64,000 bases of DNA from Filosporella fistucella (taxonomy: Eukaryota > Ascomycota > Leotiomycetes > Helotiales), in assembly GCA_030077755.1 (NCBI GenBank), contig JAQJZZ010000011.1:3224001-3288000 (forward strand), written 5' to 3'. Below, piece by piece: positions 55,664-64,000 of the stretch. The notes under the pieces were generated by a model. It searched no databases and was not told where the DNA came from. It saw only the letters and a program-made list of their open reading frames with translations. Numbering within the stretch: the stretch's first letter is position 1; the number at the start of each line of letters is the position of its first letter. The position numbers and the translations under genes were made by a program.

Positions 55664-56528
55664 TTACCATCCATCTACCTTTTCAATAAAGGATTGATTT
55701 GCTGTATCGATAATGACGTTTAGAGCTTCGGCCATATCCTGAGCTAATCTAATACCTTTTTGAATCTCTTCCTTCCCGTTTCCAAGGTTCCTGCTTCCAT
55801 ACATATGCCTTCTTGCATCAGTTCAAGTCTCATTAAAATTGAGCGAACAGACTCACCCATTTGCTTGTGGTGCGGCAGAAGAAACATAGCACACTATGAA
55901 CTCTAGCAGTCCCGTTTCTTTCGCATTTAGGATTCTCTCCTCCGCCATGAGCTCGCCATAAACTCTCAATATTGCGAACTGGTCGAGATATCCACCCGAG
56001 GACAGTGCCATATTCTCAAGAACTCGATCTGCTACCTTGGAATAGACTGTATTGAAGAACGCATGGCCTCTCTTTTCTAGCTCCGCTGCGGAATGATCTG
56101 CCCTCAAGGATTTATCCTTCTCCAGTATACTTGCGACTGAGGGTGAAGTTTCGTTAACTGCTGCTCTCAATGCGGCTAAACAATTGATGCCCTCATTTCT
56201 TTAGTACCCAAATCGCTAGATTGAGTTTATCTCTCACCTTTGGAAATCCTACAAGTGGGCTGGTTTTCAGGAGGCCTTCTCTCAAGCGCCGAGCAATTAT
56301 GAGCTGCTTCTCCTCTTCCTGAACCACCTTCGCCACATATTTCCACAGCTCGGCGATATTGCTCGCAGGTCCGACTGATTCAATGATCGCCGCTGTATAC
56401 ACAAGCCAAACCGAATTTTCTGGTGCAGCAAAATCTCCAGAAATGAATGCTGTCAATATTTTGTCGTAGTGGACTGAACCCATATTGGTGTGATGCATTG
56501 CATAGATGTTGCAACGATTTCCACTCAT
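55664..56528 (-). CDS. AhpD-like/carboxymuconolactone decarboxylase-family protein (256 aa)
   Basis: Exons 56238-56528, 55857-56191 and 55664-55808 close in phase to 256 aa. The second intron has a TACTAAAG-like branch site in the first and GTGAGT donor in the second. Blocks such as VWLVYTAAIIESVGPASNIA, RLREGLLKTSPLVGFPK and the final NLGNGKEEIQKGIRLAQ match fungal AhpD-like proteins with the CMD fold, which act in peroxide or small-molecule chemistry. The typical C-x-x-C redox pair of AhpD is not obvious in my reading, so catalytic activity is uncertain. The N-terminus is shorter than in some relatives, and no clear upstream exon was found. Confidence 0.85.
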
Positions 56529-57178
56529 ATAGTGGATTTTTGCAAGGCGCGGGCATATGTGTTCCCTTACGCCGCCCCCATTTTCCCGAGGTCTCTCCTA
56601 GTATTTACCATTGCCGAACGTACCTTTCTGTGTCGATGAAATATTCGAAATGACGCTTATATCACCTGCCCGACCATTCCTCTTGGTATTTTGTGATGAT
56701 GGGTTGAAAGAACTATCGGGGTCAAAAGAATAGCCGATACCACTATAGGCCAGTCAGCCCTTCTCAGCAAAGCTTGTGTCTATGGTATGAACGTGGCTAC
56801 CGTTGTTCGGCATTCACCTCAATTTATGTATCAGAATTAAAAATGGCCGTCGTAACTTCACCTGAGATGAGATTACCCTAGGAGCGGTGTTCCATGCACG
56901 GATGTTATCATTGTAGTTCGGGTGACTTTTGGAGGCTATCGGAGTCGAAAGGACGGTATATGTCGTCTTCGCGTCAAGGTATAATGGGTTTTAAATGGCC
57001 CCCAAAGGGAAGCCTACACTACACTCTAATAACCTAGCTATTGTGCTTTGATTTCTTACACGAATTCCTACCCATCATCTAGTTCGCATTATTATTATCA
57101 TCACAGATAGCCAGGATTATGGCAAAGCAGCACTACAGAGTCAAGGAGTGTGGTCGTGTGTGAGCGCATTTTATTCAA
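56529..57178. other. Intergenic, 0.65 kb
   Basis: Upstream of the AhpD-like gene and 3' flank of the TauD-like gene. No gene seen. Confidence 0.45.
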
Positions 57179-58496
57179 TCAAGGAGACTTCCAGGGTTCT
57201 GGTTCCCTTCCACTACGCATGGTCACCTGCCACATCAACCTTTTTGTATCTCCAAGCTGCCCGGTGATTGAATGCCATACCCCATAGTTATGGAAAATAA
57301 CAAGATCACCGGCTTCCCACTTATGTGCGTATATGTATTGAGGCCTCATGGACCTTTTCTGAAGCTGATAGCATATCTTCCTGACCTCTGCCAGATCATC
57401 AATAATCGTGGTCTTGCCTGTCCTAGGATCCTTTGTCCGCAGAGAGTGAACACAGCAGCCGAGAATTTGAAGATGTGGCTGACCTGGTTTCCCAGGATTT
57501 CTCCATGCCATCTGTTCTAGTATTAGCTTCAATAGCAGGAAAGGAAGGTTATCTGACAGGAAATTCCTGGACTTTGTCCCAGGACCATGCAGGAAGATCG
57601 GCGAAGTCACGTTCGTCTCCAACTTTGGCAATTCCGAGACCATCGGAAGTAGCTTTGCAGTCTCGGATCCATTCATATGCCCTGGGAGCATACTGAACAG
57701 TTGTGTGAAGTGCAAATTCCTTTTCCTTAGGTGAAAGCAATTCGAAAGCTCGAGCCCCAGAAATGACTGCCAGTATATTAGTCACGATCTGCTATTGGAT
57801 CGACCTGGTATAATTGGTACAAAGAGGCAGTAGATCCAGCCTGGACAGACATCATCCCTTCACCGTCAAACGCAATATTTTGTTCATCGAGCTCTGGCAC
57901 CACCAAAGCATGAATCAACGTTACTTTTCCGGGAAGAGATTCATATAGGGGCGCGTCTTGATGCCAGCGGTAGAATCTAGTCTGGCCATTTGCAAGTTCC
58001 TCTTTGCTCAAATGCTCTGCGTGGAACTCTGCCGAGTCCTATAGCAATCAGAACCCCATTCAGGTTCTCAGGATCAACTTACCACATGCCGTAAGTCCAG
58101 ACGAAGTCCCTCATAATTATCGAACTTACCATTCCCAATGACTTGAACATTCGGCGCAGTGGGTAGCCTAGCTCCATTATTTCTGGATAGAATGCTTCTT
58201 GGGTCTCGGACTTGATCTTTGCCAGCAGAATGCACATTGATCATACTATCATCCCAGATGGCTGCCAATTTTTCCAATGCCAGTGGATCAATACCTTGCT
58301 GCCGTTTGATTACAAGGACTGAGTTCTCGTACAGTGCTTGACGAAGTACGTTGACATCGTTGTCTGTCAGCCTATCCGGTTCGATAATGGCATTATCCTT
58401 CACAAAAACTTCAGCACCAATCCAAGTGTCTTTTCGGATACCCGAAGCTAGTGGTAAGACTTTGAGAAAAGAAACAGCCGGCATCGTAGCAGACAT
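57179..58496 (-). CDS. TauD/TfdA-type 2-oxoglutarate Fe(II) dioxygenase, with an unresolved exon junction
   Basis: Exons 58083-58496, about 57821-58038, 57558-57766 and 57179-57511 encode the family in order: start MSATMPAVSFLKVLPLASG, Fe ligands His and Asp in RFYRWHQDAPLYE, distal His in YGVWHSITGQ and an Arg-rich end (KRLMWQVTMRSG). The enzyme type couples 2-oxoglutarate decarboxylation to substrate hydroxylation, as in taurine or herbicide dioxygenases; fungal substrates are mostly unknown. The junction between exons 2 and 3 does not keep the frame with any canonical donor that also keeps the conserved VQAGSTA segment; a GTGAGG donor at about 57,863 would restore frame by skipping that segment. 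The gene may therefore be frameshifted or wrongly assembled. Other introns have normal GTAAGT/GTCAGA donors. Confidence 0.72.
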
Positions 58497-59257
58497 TGGA
58501 ATATCTTGATGTGCTCTTAGTTCCAGTATCTTGGGAGTGAGATCTTACTTTGAAGTCTTATTTGCCTATAAGCTGGCAAGAACTAGATACATGGTTTTCA
58601 AATCCCACCTTTGACCACATCGGCGTATCCCGACGATAAGAAAATGCCTTCACAGCATGCTCTGGGCACAAGCCGATAATCCGCATTGATTTACTAATTG
58701 AGGCAAAATGACAGAAAACTAGCTGCACCTCGATTCCGGACGTGTAGGCGCTTGTCCTCAGATTACATGTTAGCGTGTGCGGACTAAGCTAGGCACCTGA
58801 TAGACTCTTTCTCTCCAAAATTGCCGTATTTTATCTCAAAAACCGCTTCTCGGGAGCTACCTGTCTCTATAGAAACTGGAAACGGAAAGGCGGTACATGG
58901 ACCAAATATATATGCTAAAATCAGATGTAGTTGGCAATTTGTTCTTTGCAGCTGCTGGAGATGCAAGAAAATAGAAGAGTAGAGTCAAGCAGAATCGGAT
59001 ATGTCATGCTACAATAGCCCAGAACTTCGACATTGAGCTAGACATTCAGAGACAAAATATCAGCGAAACAAAGTGATTGAAATATAGAAACTATCGGCGC
59101 CAAATACACAGACTTGCGTTTCAACATCTATACAAATCAACGCCAGAGATACTCCAAACAAGTATTGTTACCGATATATACGAATAATGGTTCGAGACCG
59201 CAGGATATTCGCACTACGGGCAAACAGGCCATCCACGAATAACCCAGAGATTCCCAT
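58497..59257. other. Intergenic, 0.76 kb
   Basis: Upstream of the TauD-like gene and 3' flank of the DUF7726-like gene. No supported gene. Confidence 0.45.
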
Positions 59258-60161
59258 TCAAGAGTATGTACGTCTGCCGATATGGAGTACGCCATACTGA
59301 TCCTCCCATGGCTCCTCTCCGACCATGCATGTGACATATTGATGTGAGCGCTTTGTGTCAAAACCGGCAGGATGTAGTTTTTCCATTTCAATCCTATGCT
59401 TCGACTTTGGCTTCGTATCGCGCAGCCGGATTTTCTCGAAGAAGACGTATGAAGAGTAGAAGACTGCGCTCGTATTTCCAGAACTGGCACCTTGTTTTCT
59501 AAGGAAATCATTCAGTGCCTTCGATTGAATCTTTCTTCCGTCTGTATATGTCTTTGCGATCTCGCGAAGGAATGCCGCTTGGGTAACGGATGGCTGAACA
59601 AGATATGCTCTAATCTTCTTCCGAACCTCATCACAGGAGTCAAATACAGGAACGTTATGTGTTTCTTCTCCTTCGAGATGGATTGCCGAAACATCGGATT
59701 TTGCCTCTGCCTTCTCCTTCTTCACTTTCTTCTTCGGCATTTGTACGCCCTGCAACTCTCGTTTTTTGAAAAACTTGAATGCTTCGACATATGTATCGCA
59801 ATTTATTCCCTTATCCCGACCATTCTGGCTCATGAAACGACCGTATGCATTGCCACTGACACCAATGGCCTTTTGGAACTCATCGACTTTCATCTCGCCA
59901 GATGCAAGGAGCGTCCTTATCTTTCTTCGTACCTGATCGCATGTTTGGTCAATCATAATTCCATCATCATCTTCGCTGAAATCTTGGATCTCGTCCGCTT
60001 TTCGTTTGGAAAGCTGCAAATAATTAGCATGATGACAGGCTAAATGATTGAGCGGGCCGCACTGCATTGGTCTTGAGTTCTGACTTTGGCTCGATCGTGT
60101 TGGTATTAGAATTGATATCGGCTGGCCCCAGGGGCGGTCGAACAACTGCATTCAGAGACAT
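59258..60161 (-). CDS. DUF7726-type fungal protein with duplicated helical motif (284 aa)
   Basis: Exons 60063-60161 and 59258-60013 give 284 aa; the 49-nt intron (GTGCGG donor) has CTAAT before a CAG acceptor. Two similar repeats lie at about 50-120 and 155-240: TCDQVRRKIRTLLASGEMKV and CDEVRKKIRAYLVQPSVTQA, each followed by a helix and a conserved GRFMSQ or DFLRKQ turn. I recall this as the fungal family DUF7726, of unknown role but with a winged-helix or HTH flavour, so DNA binding is conceivable. A basic linker (MPKKKVKKEKAEAK) sits between them. N-terminal residues 1-33 are Pro/Asn-rich. A longer upstream open frame was not used because its start codon would be GTG. Confidence 0.8.
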
Positions 60162-60333
60162 GCCGTTTCCATTTGAGACAATGTTTGTAGTGATTTCGCT
60201 TTTGGAGAAGAAGCTCACGCCGACGCGTTGTTAGATTTACACGAGTAGGAAGTGTCGTGTCAATAGCATCATGTGATTCCATGCCCTGAATCATGCTGAC
60301 GAATGCGTGTTGCTTTCCGGACCTATTGCCCGA

Positions 60334-60417
60334 TTTTATAAAATAAATTATATATGGCTACCGGCGCATTTATTTCTTCTCCATTTCAGAAATTCTTCCT
60401 TATATTCCATAAAAGCA
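60334..60417. repeat. Imperfect repeat copy A (84 bp)
   Basis: Aligns with 60947-61028 over roughly 80 positions, best at the end (AATTCTTCCTT and ATTCCATA-AAGCA). The two copies flank the cytochrome P450 relic. Identity was judged by eye. Confidence 0.5.
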
Positions 60418-60497
60418 TAATAAGAACCGCCTTCGTGATACGCCTATCCCTTACCTAGAACCCTACGAGCATCGGCCCGTAGAGCAATCGTTACAAG

Positions 60498-60689
60498 ATG
60501 CACCTCGAAAGGCGCATTCACTTTGCCATGATCGAGATTCGGCTGACAATTGCTTATTTCCTGCGTGAATGTAAAGGGGCAACGATTGCGCCCGAGATGG
60601 CACCTGACGAGATGGACTTTCTGAACTCTTTTGCGACTTTCCCAAAGGAAGGAAGGAAGGTTGTTGATTGCGCCGGCAGTGTAATTTAG
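60498..60689 (+). pseudogene. Cytochrome P450 C-terminal relic (63 codons)
   Basis: The short frame reads like the end of a fungal P450. The helix after the haem-binding cysteine loop is seen as FAMIEIRLTIAYFLRECKGA (canonical A-x-x-E-M-R-L), and the C-terminal beta region as APEMAPDEMDFLNSFATFPKEGRKVVD. Upstream, an in-frame TAG at about 60,483 falls where the haem-loop GPR should be (S-I-G-P-stop), and the Cys-x-Gly signature is not intact. Nothing resembling the rest of a P450 (helices I, K, PERF) is found upstream. It is therefore a truncated, decayed fragment, not a working gene. Confidence 0.6.
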
Positions 60690-60946
60690 CAATTGCTACG
60701 AGCATCTGTTCTCCTATCTTTTGTGTCCAGCCATATACTCATAATCTCGCAGAATTCACTGCTCGCCGAGAGGTTACGTTCTTCTCTGTTGTAGCTTTCA
60801 AGGTTTCTCAAATGCCTTGACGACATCATGCTCATGCAACCACGTAGTATCAGATCTCTTGATAGGCCTTGACTTCAACTCCTTGTCTATTTCCCATATA
60901 GTAATCTTTGTTACCAAGAAGTAGCAAGTCGTAAAACTAAAATGTC

Positions 60947-61028
60947 CTTTATACAAATTTATATGTAGCTATAAGCGAATCTACTTTTATTCCATTACAA
61001 GAATTCTTCCTTCCATTCCATAGAAGCA
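60947..61028. repeat. Imperfect repeat copy B (82 bp)
   Basis: Diverged match to 60334-60417 in the same orientation, about 530 bp further on, in the spacer before the MFS gene. Confidence 0.5.
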
Positions 61029-61474
61029 AATCTCGTAACGTGACCGTAACATTTATTCCCCTCTCAGAATCAAAACCAAAAGTTACTTCCCCGCATGTTC
61101 ATCTTCCTCTTCTTACGGGGTACTTACACACCCCGCACCCCGCATTTGCCACATCCCACCCTTCCATTTGGCCATCATTTAATTCACCCTCAAATATTAT
61201 TACTGAATCTGTAGCCAAGTCGCCATGCCGGCTGTCGGTTAGAGATCGACATACCTTCCCCAAGCTGCTGGGATATAAAGATGGGCTGTATGTCATCATT
61301 CAAATGCAGGTGTTGTTCTCCATCTTTTGCAACATGTCCCGTTCATATTCCCCCGAGCAATACAAGATCGAAAGTGCGCACAATGAGAAGGCAAGCCAGA
61401 TCCTAGGTTTGGTATCTAGCTGACAGCCGTAGCAACCAGTTAATGGCCATTCCGACTCGAATGAAGAGTTCCCT
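61029..61474. other. Intergenic, MFS gene upstream region
   Basis: An open frame at 61040-61423 is not protein-like; probably promoter and 5' UTR. Confidence 0.45.
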
Positions 61475-63336
61475 ATGGATCGTGGCGTTGATATCGATTC
61501 TCATAAGGATGTCATTGCTCCTGACTTGAGGGATGAAAATGAGACGAAGCGCATCGTCAAGAAAATCGACTTCCGTTTGCTACCAGTATTGGCTACAATA
61601 TACGCGTTTGCCCTCATTGACCGTGTCAACTTACCAAACGTGAGAACTATCTCAAAGTGCAAGTATTGAATCTGATTCTTCTGCAGGCCAGAATCGCTGG
61701 AATGGATGAAGACCTAAAACTGTCTGTTGGGGCTCGATACTCAATCATAACTATGATGGTAATGTTCTCCAGACCATATCCCAGAATTGTAAGTAACAGA
61801 ATCAGTTCTTCGTCCCTTATGTCATTTTCCAGTTCCCCGCCAATATTGCCATCCGCAAACTTGGCGCTGGCCTCTGGCTTCCAACTCTTGTAGTTGCATG
61901 GGGAGGTGTAAGTATTGGAATGGGATTTATTAAAAAATGGGAAGAGTTACTTGCTTGCAGAATAATTCTAGGTATCCTAGAGGTATGTATCCCACTCCTA
62001 TATTCCACAGCATCTGACACATCTAGGCTGGATACTATCCTGGCTGCATCTTTCTCCTCTCATGTTGGTATGTTCGATTTGAGGTTCAAAAACGATTCAG
62101 TGCCTTCTACTTGATGGCCCTCCTCGCGTCTGGCTTCTCCAATATATTGGCATATGGTTTGAGTCAGATGAAAGGAGTTGGAGGGTTGAACGGATGGAGG
62201 TGGATATTCATCATGGTACGCTTTGCCTCAAGCACTAAAATTCCTGCCAAAAATTCCCATTTGCTTCAACTCTCGAAAGTCCAGCTAACATTCCTACAGG
62301 AAGGGATAATCACAGTGGCCCTGGGAATCCTGGGATATATCGCAATCATCGATTTTCCAGACAAGGCAACAAATCCAGGATTAGTTCTCAAAAAGCCGTT
62401 CCTCACACTGGAAGAATCTGCGATCGTTTTGGCACGTATTGACAGGGATCGTGGAGATGCTGTAGTGGACAAGCTGACTGCCTCGAAAATCTTCTTCCAC
62501 CTTCGAGATTGGAAGATCTGGGAATTCGCATGGATGTACTTTCTGAATGTGAGTCGTGAATGTCGACAAATGTGTCGCGCAATATTCTGATGTGTCTAGA
62601 ATGTCGTTACATACTCGTTTGGATATTTCCTGCCCATCATTCTGAAGGATGATATGCAATATTCAGTGATGATGTCCCAAGTCCTATCATTTCCTCCATA
62701 TGTAGCAGCTGCCATCGTAAGTTATCTGTCCTTACATATGAGAAAAACCTCTGACAAGCTCGTAGTGGATGTTCTGCAGTATGTTCTCCTGCAGTCTGAT
62801 ACTCCATATTGCTTGCTAACAGAGTCCCCCAGCCGCTTGGGTCGCTGACCACTATCGTAAACGAGGCATCATAATTATTTTCAACTGTGCCACGGCTATC
62901 AGTGGTGTTTGCATGATGGCGTTCCTTGAAAGACCTCGAGATCGATATGCTGGTGTCTTTCTTGGAGTTGCTGGAGCAAATTCCAATGTCCCATCAATAT
63001 TAAGCTACATGCACAATAACATTGTTGGCCAAATGAAGAGATCCATTGCCAGTGCACTTCTAATTGGAGGCGGTGCCTGTGGAGGAATCGCAGCTGCAAA
63101 TATATTCCGTCAGCAAGATGCACCTCAGTATTTGTGAGTCTTAGATGATGACCATGAGAGCTCGCCCTTAATAGTTAATCTTTATCAGACCAGCTATGGT
63201 CGTGGTGATCTGCACGCAGGCGTTGACTATCGTTCATGTCCTGAAGAATTTCCTCGTATTTAAAAGAGCAAATCGGCAGGCAGACCGAGGCATCCGGATT
63301 TTGGAAGGTCAAGAAGGTTTCCGTCAAACCCTGTAG
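61475..63336 (+). CDS. Allantoate-permease-type MFS transporter (476 aa, nine exons)
   Basis: Exons 61475-61639, 61687-61758, 61806-61982, 62027-62215, 62300-62548, 62600-62716, 62766-62778, 62833-63133 and 63189-63336 total 476 aa. It is a member of the anion:cation symporter (ACS, Dal5/Tna1-type) family with about 12 spans. Family marks: charged N-terminus, ATIYAFALIDRVNLPNARIA in span 1, VIFQFPANIAIRKLG, RIILGILEAGYYPGCIF and, after a 13-nt microexon, IWMFCTAWVADHYRKRG. The second half includes GVAGANSNVPSILSYMHNNI. The likely substrates are small organic anions such as allantoate, nicotinate or other vitamins; the exact one cannot be read. All eight joins keep phase, which supports an intact gene. 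Confidence 0.92.
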
Positions 63337-63788
63337 ATGTGCACCAGGCGTCGGCAGATTTGAGCCAGGAAAGGTATTATGCATAGAGCAAGAAAATGAT
63401 GCAAACAAGCAGCCTCTAGCAGTTGTAATCGCCCAGTGATTTTCATCTGATACCCTCCTTTGACGTGGAGCTTGTTTATGTGGCGTTCGGCGTTCCGTGC
63501 GGCTCCCGTTCCAGATCCTGATACGCCTTGGCGCAACACCACCAAACGACAAATGTCTCGTCCCGGAAACGAGCCTCACAGATTCCATCGACTCCGGCAA
63601 GTTTACTCACTGGTCGGGGATCTGGTACAGAGATGTGCAGTCCCCTGGATCATTAGGATGAAACCCCTGCGACTTGATATAAGTCTTGATCCTTCGTCTT
63701 CATCTGATTTTCACGTCAAAACATTCCACTCATTCATCCTCAATCATTCTCAATCTGTTCGCTCATTGTGCTGGTCACTCTTTTCGAT
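63337..63788. other. Intergenic, 0.45 kb
   Basis: Between the MFS gene and the LPMO. No gene seen. Confidence 0.5.
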
Positions 63789-64000
63789 ATGTCTGCCTTC
63801 TTTCTATTACTTCTTGCACCTGGAGTGTTGTCACATGGATTGATTACATCCCCTCCATCCCGAGTTGTTGGACCAGCTATGCAAGCTGCTTGCGGCGCAT
63901 CAGTTGCAGCTCTCGTCACAGCAGACAATAGCAGTCATGTTGAAGGTGAGCCATTTCATATCTGTCTATCCGAGGAACCAACTGACTCCGAGAAGGAATG
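63789..64000 (+). CDS. Secreted lytic polysaccharide monooxygenase-like protein, 5' part only
   Basis: The first exon, 63789-63945, encodes MSAFFLLLLAPGVLSHGLI and then TSPPSRVVGPAMQAACGA and further residues to VEG; a GTGAGC donor follows at 63946 and the rest lies beyond the window. The signal peptide cleaves before HG, leaving an N-terminal histidine, as needed for the copper-binding His brace of LPMOs and chitin-binding type-4 proteins. The early motif (HG-x-[IV]-T-S-P-x-x-R) is typical of the AA11 or AA13-like fungal group. Substrate cannot be told from this piece. Such enzymes oxidatively cleave chitin, starch or cellulose. Confidence 0.8.
   Translation, partial: MSAFFLLLLAPGVLSHGLITSPPSRVVGPAMQAACGASVAALVTADNSSHVEGEPFHICLSEEPTDSEKE

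Noticed and set aside
61040..61423. 127-codon plus-strand frame before the MFS gene
   Set aside because: No domain; likely 5' flank of the transporter.
1..64000. A biosynthetic gene cluster or CRISPR-like system
   Set aside because: No polyketide, peptide or terpene synthase core gene and no regular repeat-spacer array; the oxidative enzymes are scattered among housekeeping genes.

Overview
The window is nuclear DNA of a filamentous ascomycete (Pezizomycotina). Genes carry short 42-100 nt introns with fungal signals (donors like GTAAGT/GTATGT, branch sites like CTAAC/CTGAC, acceptors CAG/TAG). The gene content is typically fungal: UBC6, SAM50, ARP6, GH17 and GH76 wall enzymes, an LPMO, GFA-family, EthD and intradiol dioxygenase proteins. 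A leotiomycete-like origin fits the hypothetical proteins, but that is inference and I could not test it. Genes lie on both strands with 0.2-3 kb spacers. Almost every multi-exon model was built by hand from reading frame, splice signals and resemblance to remembered families, so exon limits are predictions.

Layout. 0-5 kb: a tiny metallothionein, then SAM50 and UBC6 transcribed divergently from one 320-bp promoter. 5-16 kb: secreted GH76 mannanase, a Ser-rich hypothetical protein, a GFA-family zinc protein and secreted GH17 glucanase, with long empty spacers. 17-26 kb: mostly fungal proteins of unknown function (coiled-coil protein, a basic Ser-rich protein, a gene with an apparent GC-AG intron, a protein with an NLR-type N-terminus fused to an MSP/VAP domain). 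27-33 kb: an eight-cysteine secreted protein, a divergent protein kinase, a class II aldolase/adducin-like enzyme and an EthD-family protein. 34-36 kb: a decayed Ulp1-type protease gene. 36-45 kb: DUF1993, tautomerase-like, possible ADC-like, a mucin-like membrane protein, then cyclin-D1-binding-protein-like and ARP6 sharing a promoter. 46-55 kb: secreted intradiol dioxygenase, F-box protein, UFD1-like/AZUL protein, carboxylesterase. 55-64 kb: tRNA-Arg(ACG), AhpD-like protein, a TauD-type dioxygenase whose reading frame does not close cleanly, a DUF7726-type protein, a cytochrome P450 relic between imperfect repeats, a nine-exon allantoate-permease-type MFS transporter, and an LPMO cut by the window end.

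The genes do not form one pathway. Loose themes are ubiquitin handling (UBC6, F-box, UFD1-like/AZUL, Ulp1 relic), wall or plant-polymer attack (GH76, GH17, LPMO) and small-molecule oxidation (intradiol, TauD, AhpD-like, esterase). I found no clear new multi-gene system. The best leads are the MSP-fusion protein, the eight-cysteine secreted protein, the Ulp1 and P450 relics, and the dioxygenase with a frame break.
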